From: an uncultured Clostridia bacterium
GTDB taxonomy: Bacteria > Bacillota > Clostridia > Oscillospirales > Acutalibacteraceae
Reading direction: 5' to 3'
DNA: 6,288 nucleotides
Assembly (NCBI GenBank): GCA_947626485.1
Contig: CANQSG010000113.1
Location: forward strand, 1 to 6,288
Of the stretch, positions 1-5,900 are shown in pieces; within the stretch, counting starts at the first letter, position 1; each line of letters starts with the position of its first letter. The notes under the pieces are model-generated. The model was not told the DNA's origin, did no database searches, and saw only the letters and a program-made list of their open reading frames with translations. A program made the translations under genes and the position numbers.

Positions 1-488
1 CCGGTGCCGACGAGGCTGCGCTCGTACTGCATCTCGGCGTCGAGCACCGTCTCGAAGTCCAAATTGATCGGCTGGGCGATGAAGACCCATTTCGGGTATT
101 TCGCGTGCAGGGCGCGCAGGGCGGGCTTGTAGGATTCGGGAAAGCCCTGCGCGGTCAGGCTGGTTTCGAAATCGGCGTCGGGCGGGGCGTCCACCCGGAT
201 ATAATCGGAGCGGACGTAGCCGTCGCTGACAGAAGCACAGCGGATGCGATACCAGACCGCGCCGTCGGTGCCGGTTTTGGATTCAAGAATTTCGACGGCG
301 ACGCCGTTTTTCAACGTGGTGATGGCGCGATAATTCGTGCCGGGGCCCTCCCGGACGTTCAGCGCGTCGTCCACGACGACAACGCCCGTGCCCGTCAGAC
401 CGGACGCGGCAAACAAGCCGCCGGAGAACAAGCTCGCCGCCAGCAAAACCGCACAAAGCAGACAGATTCGGATGGATTTCAGACGCAT
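1..488 (-). CDS. Secreted SH3b-domain protein, probable N-acetylglucosaminidase-type cell-wall hydrolase (C-terminus off window)
   Basis: The first 162 codons are present; the rest lies beyond the left edge. Residues 1-28 look like a Sec signal peptide: basic MRLKSIR, then a hydrophobic run (residues 8-21) and small residues, with cleavage plausible near LFA/AS. Residues ~33-99 form a bacterial SH3 domain with the hallmark LNVREGPGTNY (43-53) and a closing DGYVRSDYIRV; such domains bind peptidoglycan. Residues 115-162 (FPESYKPALRALH, then YPKWVF, then LDFETVLDAEM) resemble the segment that precedes the catalytic domain in clostridial proteins annotated as mannosyl-glycoprotein endo-beta-N-acetylglucosaminidase/GH73. 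The likely role is cutting peptidoglycan glycan strands outside the cell, but the catalytic domain is not in the window, so this rests on the leader region. The ATG at 488 is chosen because AGGA lies 7 bases upstream and no other in-frame start gives a better signal peptide. It has its own promoter (570-598), separated from the upstream operon by a terminator. Confidence 0.8.
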   Translation of the reverse strand, partial: MRLKSIRICLLCAVLLAASLFSGGLFAASGLTGTGVVVVDDALNVREGPGTNYRAITTLKNGVAVEILESKTGTDGAVWYRIRCASVSDGYVRSDYIRVDAPPDADFETSLTAQGFPESYKPALRALHAKYPKWVFIAQPINLDFETVLDAEMQYERSLVGT

Positions 489-489
489 T

Positions 490-503
490 GGCGTTTCCTC
501 GCC
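490..503 (-). promoter_or_regulatory. Ribosome binding site of the SH3b gene inside a short inverted repeat
   Basis: On the minus strand the AGGAAA Shine-Dalgarno (494-499) is flanked by GGCG and CGCC, a 4-bp perfect stem with the 6-base site as its loop, ending 1 base before the ATG at 488. The Shine-Dalgarno assignment is solid and fixes the start. A structural role for the tiny stem is only possible. Confidence 0.5.
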
Positions 504-569
504 TTTTTTCGAGTTGAATTTTCCTCCAAAAACCCGTGCAAAAACCGCTGAAAAAATAGAAGTATCTTT

Positions 570-598
570 ATTATAGCCGAATTATGTGAACCTGTCAA
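570..598 (-). promoter_or_regulatory. Consensus sigma-A (sigma-70) promoter for the SH3b gene
   Basis: Read on the minus strand, TTGACA (593-598) and TATAAT (570-575) match both consensus hexamers exactly and are separated by exactly 17 bases (576-592). It sits in an AT-rich pocket within GC-rich surroundings, just after the terminator of the preceding operon. Transcription would start near 562-563, giving a leader of about 75 bases before the ATG at 488. A second purine-rich stretch, GGAGG (523-527), lies in that leader but no start codon follows it at a usable distance. Confidence 0.88.
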
Positions 599-647
599 CC
601 GTCCGTTTCGTATATTTCCCGCCCCCGATTTTGCGCAGAAAGACGGC

Positions 648-679
648 AAAAAACCGCCCGCTGCCCGGAGTGCGGGCGG
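648..679 (-). terminator. Intrinsic (rho-independent) terminator of the pfkA / kinase-like / peptidase unit
   Basis: On the minus strand CCGCCCGC (672-679) pairs perfectly with GCGGGCGG (654-661) across a 10-base loop and is followed directly by six T residues (648-653). It starts 24 bases after the peptidase stop codon. The opposite strand has no T run after the stem, so it acts on minus-strand transcripts. It separates the operon from the SH3b promoter. Confidence 0.88.
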
Positions 680-703
680 CAGGCGGCGAAAAAACGGTCG
701 GAT

Positions 704-1177
704 TCAGTTGTCACCCTTTGCGGAGGCGCGGTGCAGGCGGGCGCGCACGGCGCGCAGCGCGCGGCGGGCGAAAAAGACGGCGGCGCTGTTCCAAAGGCGG
801 CAATAGAGCCGATAGCGACGATCGGTCACGGCATAGCGCTTGCCGCCGCGTTCAAAGGCGACGACGACGCCGACGATCTGTTCATCGGTGATGCCGCGCT
901 CGGTCTCCAACTGGTGGTCGCCCCGCAGCAGATAGCCCCCGGCGTCGCAGCCGATCACGCGGTGCAGGACGTATTGCCCGTTTTCGCGGCGATAGAGCGG
1001 CAGGTCGTGGCGGCGCAGCGACCCCGTCGGCAGCCGCAGCGTGACCGTGTCGCACCCGGAGCGCAGCATCGGGCGCATGCTGTCGCCCGACGGCGTGAAG
1101 GTGGCGGTCCCGCCCGCGCGCAGAGTCTCGCAGAGCAGGGCGAAAAATTCCTCCTGCGGCAGCGTCTGTGCCTTCAT
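704..1177 (-). CDS. S24/S26-family peptidase (signal-peptidase-like fold)
   Basis: This is a 157-residue protein. The segment PSGDSMRPML (29-38) is the signature of the LexA/signal peptidase clan, with Ser33 as the likely nucleophile. YVLHRVIG (69-76) aligns with the position of the general base, where bacterial signal peptidase I and LexA carry Lys but SipW/archaeal-type enzymes carry His. LLRGDHQ (83-89) matches the conserved Gly-Asp block near the end of the fold. I therefore infer a Ser33/His72 enzyme; Asp87 is probably supporting. There is no N-terminal membrane anchor or DNA-binding domain, so it is neither a classical signal peptidase nor a LexA-type repressor. The C-terminal ~35 residues are hydrophobic and very basic, which could hold it at the membrane. 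The start overlaps the kinase-like gene by 4 bases (ATGA), with GGAG (1185-1188) 7 bases upstream, pointing to translational coupling. Similar peptidases recur beside HprK-like proteins in clostridia; their substrate is unknown to me. Confidence 0.8.
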   Translation of the reverse strand: MKAQTLPQEEFFALLCETLRAGGTATFTPSGDSMRPMLRSGCDTVTLRLPTGSLRRHDLPLYRRENGQYVLHRVIGCDAGGYLLRGDHQLETERGITDEQIVGVVVAFERGGKRYAVTDRRYRLYCRLWNSAAVFFARRALRAVRARLHRASAKGDN

Positions 1178-1887
1178 CGCGCGTCTCCCCGCCGCATGGT
1201 TTCATAGGCGAGCTCTGCCGCCGAAAGGTCGCGGTTGCAGGTCATTTTCCAGAGCGGCGCGCTTTGCAGCAGGCGATCCATGCGGTCGAGCAGCAGTTGC
1301 ATCCGGTCGGCGGGCAGCTTGCGCATCGTCTGCTCGAAAAGCAGCGGAATGGCGTCGCCCGGGGCGAGGGGTTCGACGCGGTTGACCTCGCCGCGGGAGA
1401 GAAAGCAGATGCCGCCGATGGGCACGCAGGCGTTGCGGTTGAGGTCGGTTTTGCCGCTGAAGGGGGTGCCGTAGGCGAGGAAGCGGCCGTCGCGCTCCCG
1501 CAGGGCGGGCTTGTCGTCATTTAAGATATAGGCGCGATCGCCGAGCAGGTCGCGCCAGAGCTGCGTGTGGGTCGATTTGCCGACGCCGCTGTTGGCGGAA
1601 AAGAGGTAAGCGTACCCGTCGACGACGACGGCGGAAGCGTGCAGCAGCAGCCCGTCAAAACGCAGCAGTTCGCGGTAAAAGACGCTGGTATAAAGGATAT
1701 ATTCCCAGTCGTCGCGCGTCAGGGTCGGGTACTGCGCAACGCGGGCGGCGAGCGTTTCCTCGGGGATATACAACTCAAGGTCGGGCGGCGCGTCGGTCTG
1801 CACCGCGTAGGCCGCCGCCTGGCGCACCAGCCGCTCGCCCGTGCAGGGCATATCGACGAGCAGGTCGGCGATTCGATACATTGGCAT
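1174..1887 (-). CDS. HPr-kinase/PEP-carboxykinase-like P-loop protein
   Basis: This 237-residue protein has the core of the HPr kinase/phosphatase and ATP-dependent PEP carboxykinase superfamily. LLHASAVVVDG (81-91) precedes a Walker A loop SANSGVGKST (97-106, with Lys104 and Ser105 for phosphate binding). NDDKP (123-127) is the acidic Walker-B-like strand, and GTPFSGKTDLN (140-150) is a second conserved loop typical of this subfamily. The N-terminal HPr-kinase domain and the C-terminal HPr kinase signature that contacts HPr are not seen, so it should not be called HprK. Proteins like it are often automatically named PEP carboxykinase or serine kinase. The best inference is a small protein or peptide kinase of the HprK-like type found in some peptide-modification clusters. 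The ATG at 1887 has AGGAA (1893-1897) 5 bases upstream; an ATG two codons on is a weaker alternative. It lies 33 bases after pfkA without an intervening terminator and overlaps the peptidase gene by 4 bases. Confidence 0.78.
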   Translation of the reverse strand: MPMYRIADLLVDMPCTGERLVRQAAAYAVQTDAPPDLELYIPEETLAARVAQYPTLTRDDWEYILYTSVFYRELLRFDGLLLHASAVVVDGYAYLFSANSGVGKSTHTQLWRDLLGDRAYILNDDKPALRERDGRFLAYGTPFSGKTDLNRNACVPIGGICFLSRGEVNRVEPLAPGDAIPLLFEQTMRKLPADRMQLLLDRMDRLLQSAPLWKMTCNRDLSAAELAYETMRRGDAR

Positions 1888-1920
1888 GTCAGTTCCTGCG
1901 CTTTCGGTTTTTTCGGGGCG

Positions 1921-2901
1921 TCAGATCGAGATGCGGAGCGCCATCTGATAGGTGTCGAAATCGAAGGATTTCTGCATCGAGAGCGCTTCATAAATATCGT
2001 CGTTGACGATTTGGCTGTTGCGGTAGGAGATCACGCGGTTGCCGATGCCCTGCACGAGCAGCTGCACCGCCGCGTCCCCCATTTCGCTCGCCATCACGCG
2101 ATCCCGCACCGTCGGGCGGCCGCCGCGCTGGACGTGGCCGAGCACCGTCGCGCGGGATTCGATCCCGGTGGCTTCCTCGATGGCCTGCGCGATGTGGAAG
2201 ACCTCCTCGTGGATCGTGCCGACGCCCTCGGCGACGACGATGATAAAGTGCTTTTTGCCGGTCTTCTGCGCCGTGCGGATGCGGTCGATCACGTCGGCCT
2301 GCAAATTATACTCGACCTCGGGCACTAAAATCGAGGTCGCGCCGACGGCGATGCCGGTTTGCAGCGCGAGATACCCCGCGTGGCGCCCCATGACCTCGAC
2401 GACGCTGCAGCGCTCGTGCGACTGCGCCGTGTCGCGCAGGCGGTCGACCATTTCCATCGCCGTGTTCATGGCGGTGTCGAAGCCGATGGTGTACTCGGTC
2501 GAGGAAATGTCGTTGTCGATCGTGCCGGGCAGGCCGATGCAGGGGACGCCGCGCAACGAGAGGTCGCGCGCGCCGCGATACGACCCGTCGCCGCCGATGA
2601 CGACAACGCCGTCGATGCCGAACTTCTTGCAGTTTTCGAGCGCCTTCTGCATGCCGGCCTCGGTCTTGAATTCGGGGCTGCGGGCGGTGTAGAGGATGGT
2701 GCCGCCGCGGTGGATGATGTCGGACACCGAGCGGACGTCGAGGTCGGTGATTTCCCCGTCGATCAGGCCGTTATAGCCCCGCATGATGCCCTTGACCTTT
2801 AAGCCGGTCGAAATGGCCGAACGCACGACGGCGCGCACCGCCGCGTTCATACCGGGGGCGTCTCCCCCGCTCGTCAATACGCCGATTGTTTTCATACTCA
2901 T
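1921..2901 (-). CDS. pfkA: ATP-dependent 6-phosphofructokinase
   Basis: The protein phosphorylates fructose 6-phosphate to fructose 1,6-bisphosphate with ATP, the committed step of glycolysis, in the cytoplasm as a presumed homotetramer. Its 326 residues are close to the usual ~320. SGGDAPGMN (11-19) and GGDGS (103-107) form the ATP site; GGDGS, rather than GGDDT, marks the ATP- instead of the pyrophosphate-dependent type. PGTIDND (125-131) carries the catalytic Asp129. MGR (171-173), Glu225 and HVQRGG (256-261) are the fructose 6-phosphate contacts. Residues of the bacterial effector site are retained (for example Arg27, Arg156, the PEVEY block, GKKH), so control by ADP/PEP as in E. coli and Bacillus enzymes is likely. 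GGRPT replaces the common GGSPT, a mild oddity. The first ATG (2901) is chosen over one two codons later because GGAG (2912-2915) is 10 bases upstream of it and 16 from the other. It follows dnaE by 82 bases and has its own promoter (2963-2991). Confidence 0.97.
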   Translation of the reverse strand: MSMKTIGVLTSGGDAPGMNAAVRAVVRSAISTGLKVKGIMRGYNGLIDGEITDLDVRSVSDIIHRGGTILYTARSPEFKTEAGMQKALENCKKFGIDGVVVIGGDGSYRGARDLSLRGVPCIGLPGTIDNDISSTEYTIGFDTAMNTAMEMVDRLRDTAQSHERCSVVEVMGRHAGYLALQTGIAVGATSILVPEVEYNLQADVIDRIRTAQKTGKKHFIIVVAEGVGTIHEEVFHIAQAIEEATGIESRATVLGHVQRGGRPTVRDRVMASEMGDAAVQLLVQGIGNRVISYRNSQIVNDDIYEALSMQKSFDFDTYQMALRISI

Positions 2902-2911
2902 CAGAGATCAT

Positions 2912-2915
2912 CTCC
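2912..2915 (-). promoter_or_regulatory. Ribosome binding site of pfkA
   Basis: GGAG on the minus strand lies 10 bases before the ATG at 2901 and 16 before the in-frame ATG at 2895, favouring the first. An out-of-frame ATG (2909-2911) sits immediately after it and is not used by any sizeable reading frame. Confidence 0.65.
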
Positions 2916-2953
2916 ATATGGATTGCATTGAATTTACCGGATGGCAGTTCGCA

Positions 2954-2973
2954 GTTGCTTTTATTATAGCAAC
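2954..2973. repeat. Inverted repeat enclosing the pfkA -10 box
   Basis: GTTGCT (2954-2959) and AGCAAC (2968-2973) are perfect complements separated by 8 bases that contain most of the -10 hexamer (2963-2968). The spacing and position would suit an operator. As an RNA hairpin it would be weak, and it lacks a T run on the minus strand, so it is not a dnaE terminator. It could also be chance. Confidence 0.35.
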
Positions 2974-2991
2974 ATTTTTTTGATTATTCAA
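2963..2991 (-). promoter_or_regulatory. Sigma-A-type promoter for the pfkA operon, overlapping the end of dnaE
   Basis: On the minus strand TTGAAT (2986-2991; four of six consensus positions) and a perfect TATAAT (2963-2968) are separated by 17 bases. The -35 box uses the last sense codon of dnaE and the first base of its TAA stop. Transcription would begin near 2956, leaving a leader of about 55 bases before the pfkA ATG. It allows pfkA and the two genes after it to be made independently of dnaE. Confidence 0.8.
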
Positions 2992-5900
2992 CCAATTTTA
3001 CATTTTTTTCTCCGATTTCTGCCGAAAGCGCCGAGAGCAGCGCTTCGTCGGGCGACGTCCAGAGGTTGCGGGGCGCCGCGAAACGCCTGCCGTCGCCGGT
3101 GCAGCAGAGGATCACGGGGACGTCGCCGGGGTGCGCGGAGAGCAGGCTTTGCACGGCGTCGAACTGCGGCGTGCCCATCGCGTCGATGCGCAGATACAGT
3201 CCCGGTTTTGCCGCGGCTTTGGCAGGACTTGCCGGGGCGTCCGACTTTCGCGGAGCCGTCTTCGCGCGGGCGACGGCGGCGTCGATGGGCTCGATGAATT
3301 CGCAGATGAGCTCCACCGGGCGATCCTCGCGGTCGCTGACCCTGCCGGTCAGCAGCACGGCCTTGCCGGGCTCAAACAGCGGGCGGCTCTGCCGGACGGT
3401 GCGGGCGAAGGCCATGACGCTGACGGCGTCATACCGATCCTCCGCCACGGCCGAGACGTAGGTCTGGTTGTTTTTGTCGGTGCGGAAGCGGACGGAGGTC
3501 AGAATGGCGGGCAGGCAGACCTTCGCGCCGTCGGGATATTTGCGGTCGAGCAGGTCGGCGGTGCGCGCCGCGCCGATGCGCGCGGCAAAGGCGTCGTAGG
3601 CCTCCATCGGGTGGCCGGACAGGTAGAGCCCGGTCGCCTCCTTTTCGTAAGCGAGCAGCTCCTCCTTCGGCATTTCGGGGGTCCGCACGAGGGTGACGTC
3701 GTCGGTCGCCGTCGAAAGCGCGCCGAACAGCTCCATCTGCCCCGCGCCGGTGTACTTGCGGCGGGTCTCGGCGGCCTGCAGGACGGCGTCGAGCGAGAGC
3801 AGCATCTGCCGCCGGTTGTCGGCGAGCCCATCGAGCGCGCCGCTTTTGATGAGCTCCTCGAGGGCGCGGCGGTTGAGCTCCCTGCCGAAATTGCGCAGGA
3901 CGAAATCGTAAAACGAGCGGTATTCCCCGTTCGCGTTCCGCTCGGTGATGAGCTTGTCGATCAGGGCGGCGCCGAGGTTTTTGATCGCTTGCAGGCCGAA
4001 GCGGATCTCCTGCCCCGCGACGCAGAACGCCGCAAGGCTGCGATTGACATGGGGCGGCAGGACCTTCAGACCGAGACGCTGGCATTCGGCCGTATAGAGC
4101 GCGATCTTGCCGGGTGAATCGAGGACGCTCGTCATCAGCGCCGAGAGGAACTGCGCCGGATAATGGCATTTGAGGTAGGCGGTCGTGTAGGAGACCGTCG
4201 CGTAGGCGGCGGCGTGGGATTTATTGAAGGCGTAGGAGCTGAAGGCCGACATCTCGTCGAAAATGCGGGCGGCGGCCGCCTCGTCGACCCCCCGCGCCAC
4301 GGCGCCCTCGCAGAGCACGCTGCCGTCGTCGGCGCGCGCGCCGTGCAGAAAGGTCTCCCGCTCGCGGCGCATGACGTCGTGCTTTTTCTTGGACATGGCG
4401 CGGCGGACGATATCGGCGCGGCCGAGCGAATACCCCGCGAGCTCCCGGAAAACCCGCATCACCTGCTCCTGGTAGACGATGCAGCCGTAGGTCACGTCGA
4501 GAATGGGTTTCAGCAGCGGCGTTTCATAGCGAATCTCGTCAGGGTGATGGCGGTTATAAATATATTTCGGAATGGAATTCATGGGGCCGGGGCGGTAGAG
4601 GGCGGTGATGGCGATCAAGTCCTCGATGCGCTCCGGGTGGAAGCTGCGCAGCACCTTTTTGATGCCCTCGGATTCGAACTGGAAGATCCCCTCCGTCCAG
4701 CCCTCGGAGAGCATCTGCATCGTCGCGGGGTCGTCGGGCGGGATCTGCTCGAGCGAAAAATCCGGCGCGTCGCGGCGAATCTCCCGCAGGGCGTCGTCGA
4801 TGACCGTCAGGGTGCGCAGGCCGAGGAAATCCATTTTCAGCAGCCCGAGCTCCTCGAGAGTCGTCATGGTGTACTGGGTGACGATCGCGTCGTCGTTCTT
4901 CGCCAGCGGGACGTATTCGTCGACCGGCCGGTCGGAGATGACGACGCCGGCGGCGTGGGTCGAGGCGTGGCGCGGCATGCCCTCGACCTTGCGGGACATC
5001 TCGATGACCTCGGCGATGCGGGGGTCGGAAGAAACCTGCTCGCGCAGCTCGGGCGAGGCCGCGAGGGCGTCGTCGATGGTCTGCCCCGGCGTGTTGGGGA
5101 TCAGGCGCGCCACCCGGTCGCAGATCGCATAAGGCAGGTCGAGCGCCCGACCGACGTCCCGCACCGCGGCGCGCGCAGCCAACGTGCCGAAGGTGACGAT
5201 CTGGGCGACGTGGTCGGCGCCGTATTTGCCGACGACGTAGTCGATGACCTCCTGCCGCCGGACGTAACAAAAATCGATGTCGAAATCGGGCATGGAGACG
5301 CGTTCGGGGTTCAAAAACCGCTCGAACAGCAGGTCGTAGCGGATCGGGTCGATGCCGGTGATGCCGATGCAGTAGGCCGCGAGACTGCCCGCGCCCGAGC
5401 CCCGCCCGGGGCCGACGGGAATGCCGCTGCGCTTCGCGTAATTGACGAAATCCTGCACGATCAAATAATAATCGACGTAGCCCATCTCGCGGATGACCGA
5501 GAGCTCGTAATCGAGCCGCTCGCGAACCGCCGGGGCGGGATTTTCGCCGTACCGCGCGCGAAGACCCTCCTCGCAGCGCTCCCGGAAATAGGCGAAATGG
5601 TCGCGGTCGCCGATGTCGAAATAGGGCAGCTTGATCTGCCCGAAGGTGAAGTCGACCCGGCAGCGTTCGGCGATCTTGACGGTGTTTTCGATCGCCTCGG
5701 GCACCGACGGGAAGAGCGCCGCCATCTGCTCGCCCGATTTGAGATAAAACTCGTCGGTCTCGAAGTTCAGGGCGCTTTCCTCGTTGATCTTGCGGCCGGT
5801 CTGGATGCAGAGCAGCACCTTCTGCATCCGGGCGTCGTCGGGGGTGAGATAGTGGACGTCGTTCGTCGCGACGAGGGGGATGCCGGTCTCGCGCGAGAGG

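Noticed and set aside
530..555. Possible CcpA cre site in the SH3b leader (TGCAAAAACCGCTGA)
   Set aside because: It needs an extra base and has several mismatches to the consensus, so it is not supportable.
1174..1887. Calling the P-loop protein true HPr kinase (hprK) or PEP carboxykinase (pckA)
   Set aside because: It is shorter than either, lacks the N-terminal domain and C-terminal signature of HprK, and lacks the full-length PEPCK substrate site; only the shared core is present.
1888..1920. Terminator or promoter between pfkA and the kinase-like gene
   Set aside because: The 33 bases contain CCGAAA twice and an A run but no stem-loop or hexamer pair, only a ribosome site.
2954..2980. 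Hairpin plus T run on the plus strand as a terminator
   Set aside because: GTTGCT/AGCAAC followed by T residues faces the plus strand, where no gene runs, and the stem is only 6 bp; it does not serve the minus-strand dnaE.
3131..4117. A 328-residue open frame on the plus strand antisense to dnaE
   Set aside because: It is an antisense shadow in GC-rich DNA with low-complexity composition, no ribosome site of note and no known motif. The same applies to the plus-strand frames at 1567-2328 and 731-1207.
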